Notes under the pieces: model-generated
The model's database searches: none
What the model saw: only the letters and a program-made list of their open reading frames with translations
Told to the model about the DNA's origin: nothing
Program-made: the position numbers and the translations under genes
Assembly (NCBI GenBank): GCA_003427395.1
Contig: BFEA01000032.1
Location: 1,473,655-1,500,036, forward strand
Length of the DNA stretch: 26,382 bases
Direction of reading: 5' to 3'
Source: Chara braunii
Taxonomy: Eukaryota; Streptophyta; Charophyceae; Charales; Characeae
Shown: positions 8,970 to 18,680 of the stretch, in pieces
Layout: each line of letters opens with the position of its first letter
Numbering within the stretch: position 1 is the first letter of the stretch

Positions 8970-9508
8970 ATGGCTGCAAGGTTCGACGTTGAAATGGTGC
9001 AGCAGCCGAACTCTAGTTTTTAGGATCGGGACAGGCTCGGCACTAAGGTGACACGGGATATTCAAGTTGATGTGGTATTGGATTTACATTGTCGGTCCGG
9101 TACTCTGGCTGAGGACAGGTTCGGAGCCCGCATATTATGAATCACTGCGGTTCGAGTTGGTTGTCACAGGATCATCATCGGTACAGCAATGATGCACGTT
9201 GTACTTATTCAGGCTGATATGTTCCAGGTGCGGCGCCGGCATCTCAGCAGGTGCAGTGTGTTGAGGTGCACACTGCTAATTTGGATTGTGGCCTTGGTGT
9301 ATGTGCCATCTCGTGGGTACCACTGGTTCAGTTGCGGATATTGCTGGGTGTCCATGGACAGCACAGTACCCTCACTGTTGCCGGCCTGCAGGCCTGGGTT
9401 TCCGGGACTTGGCCAGGACTGCAGTCCGCTGGAAGCCAGGATCAATGGGGCTGAGACCTACGGGGACCGGTGCTCTGCTCGAGGACCCAGACTGTCCTGC
9501 TAACGGCA

Positions 9509-9514
9509 TATAAA
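9509..9514 (+). promoter_or_regulatory. TATA box candidate of the upstream LTR (element B)
   Basis: TATAAA followed by GGAGACC in a GC-rich context. The same core is present at the equivalent place in the other LTR (16251). If it is the LTR promoter, transcription would begin roughly 25-35 bases downstream, making U3 about 1.85 kb and R+U5 about 3 kb. Confidence 0.55.
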
Positions 9515-9856
9515 GGAGACCAGCGAGGAGGGCGGACAGTGTGTGCACGGTGTACGCAGCCCACTTCGTGAATCAATGCAGCGGAGGTCAACACGCTGGG
9601 AACTACAGCCTGTTTCAGTGACGGGGGGACGGCGAGTCAAGCGTTCCTAGCCCACCTGCTCGCTCTCGTACTCGGCCCGATTGGGACTCAGACGGTGGAA
9701 GCTTCGAGATGGGGAGTGTGGATCCGGGCAGGTACTGGTGAGAGTGCGCCCGACGTACGCAGTCCACGCTACGCTTTGGTCAAGGTCTCGTCAGCCCGGT
9801 TGAGGGCTTAGACTGTAGGAGACTGGCTATGGAAGGTGCACCCAGATAAGGGGTGA

Positions 9857-10081
9857 GAGAGTGAGTGACTGTGCGGTGTGAGAGAGAGGGGCGGTGCGGT
9901 GTGAGAGAGAGAGAGAGCAGTAGAGAGAGGCTAGGCAGCGTGTGAGAGAGTGAGAAAGCGGACAGGGTGAGAGAGGGAGAGAGTGTATGGAGGGAGAGGG
10001 AGAGATGTGCGCAGGCAGAGGACGAGAGAGAGTGCGCAGACACTGGTAGAGAGAGAGTACGCAAATTGGGAGAGAGAGAAG
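9857..10081. repeat. GA-based minisatellite, first block
   Basis: Irregular units of GAGAGAG interrupted by short GTGCGGTGT-like or GCGCAGAC-like spacers. The corresponding block in the other LTR is 16597-16765 and is shorter, so the array has changed length since insertion. Confidence 0.8.
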
Positions 10082-10640
10082 ACTTTTCTCTATATGATAG
10101 ATGATTGCCCACACTCTGTTCTTGTCGGCTCGTCTTTCTTTGTGAAAAAGGAACTGTAGATGTATCTGGTCATCTCGTGTGCCAGGTGCAACGAACATTG
10201 AAGAACGAAAGAATACAAGGTATCAACAGCGTAGTACAGAAAACGTGGTCGGTTGTGGCAGATCTAGCAGGAGGGCGTGCCCTCCCTTTTCCGAGTACGT
10301 GAGGTTGATAAGCATTCCAATGACCATATGTAAACGAGCAGCCACGCGCGCGCTGCTCGACGCCAAAAGAGCATTTTCACGAACATCGAGCGCAGAGCAA
10401 AGAGAGCAAATGAATCCCCTGCAGGCGAGAATGAGACAATGAACTTCCCATGTCCTTGATGGAGGCTCATTGTCCTCTGTAAGTGAGAGACTGTAGTGGG
10501 CTGAGGAGGAATATGGAAATGTATCCTTCCATGTTTCAGCGGCTGATCCAGACCAGATCATGCACCCACCCTCACAGGAGCGTGGACAGGGGATCACAGG
10601 TATGTTGTCGTAACAACACTGAAAAGTGGCCACTTTTGCG

Positions 10641-10642
<2 letters not shown>

Positions 10643-10706
<64 letters not shown>

Positions 10707-10983
10707 GCATAGAAAGAATGTGAGAGAGAGTGTGGGAGAGAGAGAAGGCGCAGTGTGGGAGAAAGAGAATACGCAGAGTGTGAGAGAGAGCGCAGTGTGG
10801 GAGAGAGAGAACGCGCAGAGTGTGAGAGAGAGAGCGCAATGTGGAAGAGAGAGAGTGTGCAAGTTGTGAGAGAGAGTACATAGAGGGAGAGAGAAAGTGT
10901 GCAGTGAGAGAAAGTGAGTGAACAGTACACGCACACACACACACACATACATACACACACTCACGCACCCAGAGAGAGAGAGG
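10643..10983. repeat. (GA)n microsatellite grading into a GA-based minisatellite and (CA)n
   Basis: A pure GA run (about 10644-10703) is followed by units of roughly 20-30 bases in which GAGAGAG alternates with CGCAGAGTGT or CGCAGTGTGG, then a CA tract (about 10929-10960) and a last short GA run. Long frames on both strands here are low-complexity artefacts of the dinucleotide repeats. Confidence 0.88.
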
Positions 10984-11070
10984 GGAGTGCTAGTCCCGAG
11001 TGCGTATCAAGTTGGGGGGTTTGAGTGCGCTACGAGCTTGGCACCCAAAAGTCAGTCGGAGCTCCACATG

Positions 11071-11495
11071 CCCCCTTGGGGTAGGCGTCGATTAATGGTC
11101 ATAGTGATCTGCTGGAAGCGTCAAAGAAAGATCAGGTCACAATTTCTTGAGGAGGTCGTAGAGCCCAACGATTTCACCGTTCAGATCTCCATTCTGAGGC
11201 CGTTTAGACATAACGAAGGCGACGTATAGAAGACCTAAACTATGGGAATTGTGGTTTTTGCAGCCATGTGTGTATAGGCTGTATGGCTCCTTGGGTAGGC
11301 ATTGATTAATTGGTCATAGTGATCTGCTGGAGGCTTCCAAGAAAAATCGGGTCCCAGTTTCTTGAGGGGGTCGCGGAGCCCAACGATTTCACCGATTAGA
11401 TCTTGATTATGAGAACGTTTGGACATAATGAAGGCGACGTATAGAAGACCAAGATTACGGGAATTGCGGTTTTTGCAGCCACGTGTGTATAGGAT
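11071..11495. repeat. About 212-bp tandem duplication in upstream LTR of element B
   Basis: Two adjacent copies share GATTAATGGTCATAGTGATC, the 'gcccaacgatttcacc' stretch, 'ggcgacgtatagaagacc' and 'gtttttgcagcca...gtgtgtatagg'. Corresponding points lie about 212 bases apart. The same duplication is in the other LTR, so it predates the insertion of element B. Confidence 0.88.
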
Positions 11496-14073
11496 GTAGT
11501 AACTAGAGAACCAGACTGTTGATAAGGGTTTCAGTTGTGGGGGAAGGACCAAGATTACTATATTTAGTTGGCTACGAGTCCATTATGCATTTTCAGTCAA
11601 GTTATCTCCTGAATGGCCTCTGATCTCATGGATTCCTCTCTGAAAGTTCCCCCTTCAAGACTACGCAGTATCAAAGGACAGGGTTGCTTCTACGCTCGTC
11701 TACTTTGACATCGGTTTTACTGGAGCTGTCAGCTCACTTCGTGAAGGACCTGCTCAATCAACCCCCCCCTGAACGCTAGAACTTCTAATGTGAAAGGAAC
11801 TAACCAGTGGGTTTGCGAGTTTCTTTATTGGACCGCGGACTAAAGGACTAAGTTTAATGAAGAAGGCACAACATCCACTTATTGTTAGAATTATTCATGA
11901 GCGAAAGAGAGATGGGGTAGGTCAGACTTACACACCTTTGAACGAGGAAAGGCTCCCCGCTGATCGTTGCTATTGTGATACCTCTGGTAATGCAGTGACA
12001 ATGCCTATAACGTTAATTACTATATAACCCTTGCGTTCCCGATTGTCGAAAGTTTTTTTGTCCTTAACTTTGACTAAATTGTAGAACTGGCCTCGTTCGT
12101 AACAAATTAAAAGAATAGCCTTGACTCTTTGAAATTGAAAAATTGTTGATATACCCCCTGAGAAGAAGGTGCTGCCACAACTGTCCCCAGCCGCAAACTG
12201 CAAAAGTACCCCGATAATTGGTGGCTCAAATATTACAAAAATACCCCCGCGAGTATGAGGTATCGCGGGGACTGCCCCGAGGAAGTTCGAGACGCAGATC
12301 ACAGATCTGCAGGTCTGGAAAACTTTCCTATTTTATTTTATTTCTCTTTTATTCGGAGGGGCAGTAAAAGCTTTCGGATTCGTCAATTCAGGTGGGCGTA
12401 TGACAGGCAGCACAAACCCCGCCACCCCCTGGTCGCTGAGGACCTCGAAAGCGGGCGAGGCGAGTGACAGGCGTCATTGCCCTTGGCTTCAGCGAGAAGT
12501 AGGCGAACCCTCCCCGGGTTTCCTCACAACATTGAAGGCCTCGACCTTCCCCAATCAACGGGGGTACCCTGGCTAATTAGCAAGGAGTTTGTTAGTTCTA
12601 ATTAGTTTGATTAGTTGATATTTTTTAATTTTTATTAATTTCCAATTCAGTTTTTTTTTAAATATTTCATAATCCGCACGTTTTCCCGCAAAGTTCAACC
12701 TCTCTGTGAGGCGAACATTTTGGCGCATTTTTGGGAAAATTCTAACGGTGGGAAAAAAAAATATTAAATTTTTTATATTTTTCCAATTTTAATTAAGAAA
12801 ATAACAAATTTTGGTTTTATTTATTTTTCGAAAAAACGAAGCGGAATTTTGCGGACACCGCTTAGAGCAAAGTTGGTCCCTGTGTTTTTCCCGACGTTTT
12901 GAGATCTTGGTCGGGGAAAACGGTCGCCGTTTGGGCGGGCGGTGACCACCAACAGATAGGAAAATGGGGTAAGAGTTGAAGTGAATTTTTTATTTTCTTT
13001 GTATTTTTGTAAGAATTAAAGAAAAAAGGAGTTGACGAAAGTAATTGGTTGGAACCCGACGTTTGACCAGCCGCAACCCAACGAAAAATTTCCGACCTCG
13101 AAAGTGCGGATGCGGCGTGCGTGCGGTCGTGCGCAAAACGGAAACCCTAACGATTTGAAGCCCTAGCGGACTATAATTGGCTAAGCATAGTTTTAAGTTT
13201 ATTTTATTCTTTTACTCCTGAACCGAGTAATTTTGGCCGATAGATATCGAGACCAAAGTTGTGCGGTTCTTCTATCTATAATTCTTGGGATCTACCGCGG
13301 ACGAAACTGTCGATGGAAAATTCGGTTTTGGAATTTAATTAAAATTTTAATATTTAATTTGTTAATTAAGATTATTGTTTTTTGTAATTGGTCAAAATCC
13401 GGGCGGTTTTCGGTGGCGCGCACTGGGCGTGAATTTGTTCGGAAGATCCTTTTCAAAATTTTGAGACCTTCCGCGCGCAAAACCGACATACCAAACTCTC
13501 AAAAAAGTTTATAAATTTATATAGAAAATTTGATTAAATCCTTGAAACTATCAAATGAAATACTAAAAATTAAAAATAAAATCAATTAAAGTGCGTTTTA
13601 TATTTTTGGTCGAATGATAAATCATATTTTTTGACAGCGCACTGATTGGAGGGAACTTTAAATTTCCCTCTATTAGAGCACATACCTTTTATTCGAACAT
13701 TTTTTGAAAAAAAAACATGTGGGCTCTATTTTAAACCGGGATTTCGGAACCCCTTCCCTCTTAGATCCGTCTAGACTTTGTTTAGCACTACCCGGCTGAG
13801 GGGATTAGTGCGGCTTCGGCCCCTCTCTAAACCGCAAGGACTCGGTCGACCCGTGTCAGGAGATCGATCGCTCGGTTAGGCCTCCTTGGCCCTCTTTCCT
13901 AGTACCTACTATACTTCACTCTACTAATGTCTCTTGAGTTTTCTCTCACTTGGCTATTTTTGACTATTCTGAATCTTTCTTCTCACATACGGTAGTCAGC
14001 GGTTAAAGGTGTTCCCCCATCCCGCCCGCCCTTCTCACTAAGAAGTTTTGCATACTGCAGGGTGATGTTGATC

Positions 14074-14377
14074 AGGGGTGCGGCCCTCCCTCCCACCTCT
14101 TCTCTTGAGCTCTGCTAACCAGGGTTTGAGCCGACCCCGGATAACTGAAAATGGCTCCGGGCTGTCGCCCGGAAGCTCAATTCAAGCCATTAGGGGTGCG
14201 GCCCTCCCACCCACCTCTTAACTTGGGCTCTTCTCATCCGGGTTTGCGGCGCTCCCGGGTCCGGGCTGTCGCCCGAAAGCTCAATTCGAGCAAGTCCAAC
14301 GGCCCGACAGAAAACCCTAGCGTTGTTGTTAGGACATGATGGACTGCTCACAAATGGGTCCGGGTAATCGCCCGGAC
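14074..14377 (+). repeat. 118-bp tandem duplication with three GC-rich hairpins
   Basis: Two copies (about 14074-14191 and 14192-14297) share GGGGTGCGGCCCTCCC, a 'gggtttg' stretch and a GCTCAATTC tail. Hairpins: 14156-14173 (stem TCCGGGC/GCCCGGA, loop TGTC), 14262-14275 (stem CGGGC/GCCCG, same loop), and 14358-14377 (stem GTCCGGG/CCCGGAC, loop TAATCG). The stem sequence is maintained although flanking bases vary. In RNA these would form stable stem-loops just upstream of the purine tract; a role in packaging or RNA dimerisation is speculative. Confidence 0.75.
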
Positions 14378-14402
14378 AAGTTGAGGGCTCGACGGGGGCG
14401 TC

Positions 14403-14411
14403 GAGAAGGGG
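14403..14411 (+). other. Candidate polypurine tract of element B
   Basis: GAGAAGGGG lies 12 bases before the downstream LTR's TGTCGG. It is short and not immediately adjacent, so it is a moderate candidate for the plus-strand primer. Confidence 0.4.
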
Positions 14412-15430
14412 TCCGGGCTTGTTTGTCGGACGACCGAAGGTCAGTCGGTCGCTCTAATATCGGCAGATTGACCCTTAGAAAAGTTGTCTGAGAGGGAATC
14501 GGCCGGGACTTTTGTCCGGCCGGTTGGGAAAAATTAGGGGTACCTCGGGCACCCCTACAATTAGATATGACGATCGCTGAGACTAACCCTCAAAATTACC
14601 GAGGGAAACTGCCGTCTCTAATGCGCTGGTGCCTACCTATTTCTGCCAGCTCACCAAAGCTGCGGGCCACGAGACGGTGATTTGAGAATAGGTATTGGCA
14701 AAGTCTATTTACGTAGCACAATTGGCGTGGGAATGGAGCCTCAGATTTTAATTATTTTTCATGTTAAAATTAAAAATGGCAAAAAGAAGTAAGAACAGTA
14801 GGAGGAAAGAGAAAAACAGAATATTTCTAATTTTTTTTTATTTTTCGCGGTATTTAACTCTAGGGGAGACACCCTCGTTATTTGACGTTTCCGACAATGA
14901 AATAACAAACAAACGAAATGATTAAAAATGGTAAAAGAGAAAAGAAACAAAAGAATTTCGACTATTGATGTGAGATCCCTCGAAATTTATTTTTGGTAAG
15001 ATTACGTTTATTTATATTATTCCAGACAATAGAATTAAGAAAGGGGAAAAATAAATAAAGATGATAAGGAGGAGGGGAACTAATTATTATTAATCGTATG
15101 GTCTAATTTCCCTTGGACTATCCGCCATCGGCTCTAATTCCCGGATTGAACGTTTTCTCTGGATTATAACAATTTTCACTATTCCCCGATGATCGAGATT
15201 TTCCGTGTCGCCTTCCTGATTTACCTGATTACCAACTTTACTGAGACGGAGTGTTCCGAGGATGGGGGCCGTCTGGCCGGCGTGGGTTGGTGCTACTTTG
15301 GACCGACAGTATGACTTTTGTATTTGGTACGGGCACGTGCATTCGCGGAGGTTCGTTATTGGTGCGGAATTGCTGTATTCGACGATCCCGGGAGTGTTTC
15401 TGGTTCAGCATGAGCCCGACACCAACGTAC

Positions 15431-15710
15431 TTCAGGTTCGGACACATCAGCGCGATTTATTATCAGGTTTGGAACCACCACAACGAGTTGTTTCAGGTTT
15501 GGGGACACTATGGTGATTTACCTTCTGACGACAACGCCAGTTGTTTCAAGAGTGGCACCCTCATATTTCAGGTTCAGCACCATCATGACGCTTTATTTCA
15601 AGTTCAGAACCGCTGCGGTGATTTATTTTCAGGACTGGGATTTCCACGGCGATTTATTTTCGGTTCGGACCCTTGGCGATAAATTATTTCAGGCTCGGAA
15701 TTGTCGCTAC
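15431..15710 (+). repeat. 30-bp tandem repeat in downstream LTR of element B
   Basis: Exactly the same length (280 bases) and unit order as 8690-8969, with scattered substitutions. The equivalent 143-codon frame (15251-15682) is also open, again starting at GTG. Confidence 0.85.
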
Positions 15711-16250
15711 ATGGCTGCAACGTTCGGCGTTGACATGGTGCAGCAGCCTAGCTCTAGTTTTCAGGATCGGGACAGGCTCTGCACTGATGTGACGCGGGAT
15801 ATTCAAGTTGATGTGGTATGGTATTTACATTGTCGGTCCGGTACTCTGACTTATGACAGGTTTGGCGCCCGCATATTATGAATTACTGCGGTTCGAGTTG
15901 GTTGTCATAGGATCGTCATCGGTAGAGCAATGGTGCAGGTTGTACTAATTCTGGCTGATATGTTCAAGGTGCGGCGCCGGTATGTAAGCAGGTGCAATGT
16001 GTTGAGGTGCACACTGCTAATTTGGACTGTGGCCTTGGTGTATGTGCCAGCTTATGGGTACTCCTGGTTCAGCTGCAGGTATTGCTGGGTGTCCATGGAC
16101 AGCACGGTACCCTCACTGTTGCAGGCCTGCAGGCCTGGGGTTCCGGGACTTGGCCAGGGACTGCAGTCCGCTAGAAGCCAAGATCAATGGGGTTGAGACC
16201 TACGGGGACCGGTGCTCCGCTCGAGGACCCAGACTGTCCTGCTAACGGAA

Positions 16251-16256
16251 TATAAA
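16251..16256 (+). promoter_or_regulatory. TATA box candidate of the downstream LTR (element B)
   Basis: TATAAA with the same GGAGACC context as at 9509. In a downstream LTR such a promoter would read outward into element A's RT, where it could in principle drive read-through transcripts. Confidence 0.5.
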
Positions 16257-16596
16257 GGAGACCATCGAGGAGGGCGGACGGTGTGGGCACGGTGTACGCA
16301 TCCCACTTCGTGAATCAGGGCAGCGGTGGTCAACGCGCTGAGAACTACAGCCCGTTTCAGTGACGGCGGGACGGCGAGCCAGGCGTTCCCAGCCCACCTG
16401 CTCACACTCGTACTCGGCCCGATTGGGACTCAGACGGTGGAAGCTTGGAGATGGGGAGTGTGGATCCGGGCAGGAACTGGTGAGAGTGCGCCCGACGTAC
16501 TCAGTCCATGCTACGCTTTGGTCAGGGTATCGTCAGCCCGGTTGAGGGCTCAGACTACAGGAGACTGGGTATGGAAAGTACACTCAGACAAGGGGT

Positions 16597-16765
16597 GAGA
16601 GAGTGAGTGACTGTGCAGTGTGAGAGAGTGGGGCGGTGCAGTGTGTGTGAGAGAGAGAGAGCAGTAAGAGAGAGGTTGTGCAGCGTGTGAGAGAGAGAGA
16701 CAACGGACTGGGTGAGAGAGAGAGAGAGAGAGTGAATGCAGGGAAGGTAGAGGAAGAGAGAGAGT
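16597..16765. repeat. GA-based minisatellite, first block, downstream LTR
   Basis: Shorter counterpart of 9857-10081, with the same GAGAGAG/GTGCAGTGT alternation. Confidence 0.8.
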
Positions 16766-17237
16766 GCGTAGACACTGGTAGATGATTGCCCACACTCTGT
16801 TCTTGTCGGCGCATCTTTCTTTGTGAAAAAGGAACTGTAGATGTATCTGGTCATCTCGTGTACCAGGTGCAACGAACATTGAAGAACGAAAGAATACAAG
16901 GTATCAACAGCGTAGTACAGGAAACGTGGTTGGGTGTGGCAGATCTAGCATGAGGGTGTGCCCTCTCTTTTCCGACTACGTGAGGCTGATCAGCATTCCA
17001 ATGACCATATGTAAACGAGCAGCCACGCGCGCGATGCTCGACACCAAAAGAGCATTTTCACGAACATCGAGCGCAAAGCAAAGAGAGCAAGTGATTCCCT
17101 TGCAGGCCAGAATGAGACAATGAACTTCCCATGTCCTTGATGGAGGCTCATTCTCCTCTGTAAGTACTCAAGCGAGAGACTGTAGTGGGCTGAGGAGGAA
17201 TATAGAAATGTATCATTCTATATTTCAGCGGCTGATC

Positions 17238-17775
17238 CATTCTGTTTGTCACCTATGTGAGCAGTCGAGCGGTACAACAAGGCAAGGAAAAAAAAATATA
17301 TGTATATATGTATATGCCAGCGTAGCTATCCGTATTTTTGGCAAGGATTCGTTTTACCGCCTCATTGGCGAATGAATGTTGTTATAGTCTGCTATGGATC
17401 ACAGGCATGTCTATGTATCTTCTCACGTTCCAGGTGCAGGCCCATTTTGCTGCCTCACTGGTGGGTAAACTCAAGCGGTTCATTTCCCCGTGCTTTATTC
17501 GCTGGTCCGTTCTCTCTTCTTCAAGCTAGTCAGTGATCAGGCGCACGCGAACCGTGCAGAGACTGAATATAACGTGGGCGAAGGTTTCCCTCTTACAGAT
17601 GAAGATTCATTATTTTTCCCTCATAGCTGAAGATTCACTTGTCTCCCGAACAGTTGAACGAAGCTTGCAGTGCACAGATAAGGAACATGGTAATGTATCT
17701 TCCCATGTTCTAGCTTCAAGCCCATTAAGGACCGTTCCCATCGGTGACCACGTGCGTTGGACTAGGAAGAAACGA
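17238..17775. other. About 540-bp segment present only in the downstream LTR
   Basis: The flanking sequence ('cggctgatcca' before, 'accagatcatgcacccacc' after) is contiguous in the upstream LTR at about 10549. The segment carries a TA/TG-rich stretch and a short internal repeat (TGAAGATTCA twice, about 17600-17637). A motif near 17690 (ATGGTAATGTATC) resembles one just before the segment (ATAGAAATGTATC, 17203). Either it was inserted here or it was lost from the upstream LTR; no terminal repeats or coding capacity are seen. Confidence 0.7.
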
Positions 17776-17860
17776 ACCAGATCATGCACCCACCCTCACG
17801 GGAGCGTGGACAGGGGATCACAGGTATGTTGTCGTTACAGCGTTGAAAAGTGGCCACTTC

Positions 17861-17861
<1 letters not shown>

Positions 17862-17923
<62 letters not shown>

Positions 17924-18183
17924 GCACAGAAAGAGTGTGAGAGAGTGTGTGAGAGAGAGAGAATACGCAGAGTGTGAGAGAGAGTGCAGTGTGGGAGAGA
18001 GAGAGAATGCGCAGAGTGTGAGAGAGAGAGCGCGGTATGGAAGAGAGAGAGTGTGCAGGGTGTGAGAGAGAGAGTGCATAGAGGGAGAGAGAAAGTGTGC
18101 AGTGAGAGAAAGTGAGTGAACAATACATGCACACGCACACACACACACACACATATACACACTCACGCACCCAGAGAGAGAGA
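17862..18183. repeat. (GA)n microsatellite with GA minisatellite and (CA)n, downstream LTR
   Basis: Counterpart of 10643-10983 with fewer minisatellite units: a pure GA run to about 17921, alternating GAGAGAG/CGCAGAGTGT units, then a CA tract (about 18129-18160). Confidence 0.88.
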
Positions 18184-18270
18184 GGGGGGCGCTAGTCCCG
18201 AGTGCGTATCAAGTTGGGGGTTTTGAGTGCGTTACGAGCTTGGCACCCAAAAGTCAGTCGGAGCTCCACA

Positions 18271-18680
18271 TGCCCCCTTGGGGTAGACGTCGATTAATGG
18301 TCATAGTGATCTGCTGGAAGCGTCAACGAAAGATCGGGTCACAGTTTCTTGAGGGGGTCGTGGACCCTAACGATTTCACCGTTTGGACATAATGAAGGCA
18401 ACGTATAGAAGACCTAAACTACGGGAATTGTGGTTTTTGCAGCCACGTGTGTATAGGCTGTATGGCTCCTTGGGTAGGCATTGATTAATGGTCATAGTGA
18501 TCTGCTGGAGGCGTCCAAGAAAAATCGGGTCCCAGTTTCTTGAGAGGGTCGTGGAGCCCAACGATTTCACCATTGAGATCTTCATTCTGAGAACGTTTGG
18601 ACATAATGAAGGCGACGTATAGAAGACCAAGATTATGGGAATTGCGGTTTTTGCAGCCACGTGTGTATAGGATGTAGTAA
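18271..18680. repeat. Tandem duplication in downstream LTR (shortened first unit)
   Basis: Same duplication as 11071-11495, but corresponding points are only about 191 bases apart because roughly 20 bases are missing from the first unit after 'cgatttcaccgttt'. Confidence 0.85.

Larger units (their letters stand above)
7683..12531 (+). repeat. Upstream LTR of element B (about 4.85 kb)
   Basis: Matches 14424-19715 nearly throughout, with differences in the first 130 bases limited to about five transitions. Both copies contain, in the same order, a terminal palindrome, an AT-rich block, a 30-bp tandem repeat, a TATA box, two GA minisatellite blocks, a ~210-bp tandem duplication and a 234-bp open stretch (11794-12027). 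Element B's extra ~540 bp in the downstream copy is missing here at about 10549. The exact 3' end is uncertain by a few bases (CTCACA to CACAACA). I see no gene in this repeat. Confidence 0.85.
12532..14423 (+). other. Non-coding internal domain of element B
   Basis: This 1.9 kb stretch is unique within the window. The first part (about 12570-13740) is AT-rich with many homopolymer runs and no credible gene; the longest frame (13233-13514, 93 codons) has no recognisable domain. From about 13740 it becomes GC-rich and ends in a hairpin-bearing duplication. No TGG-initial primer-binding site is seen in the bases just after the upstream LTR, so priming is unexplained. Confidence 0.7.

Noticed and set aside
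10223-10968. Long minus-strand frames (up to 245 codons) full of Ser-Leu repeats, also at 17762-18170
   Set aside because: They are produced by GA/CT dinucleotide and minisatellite arrays, which stay open in several frames on both strands. There is no non-repetitive domain.
13233-13514. A 93-codon frame in the internal domain of element B as its gag remnant
   Set aside because: It is AT-rich and Ile/Lys/Arg-biased, with no capsid or zinc-knuckle motif.
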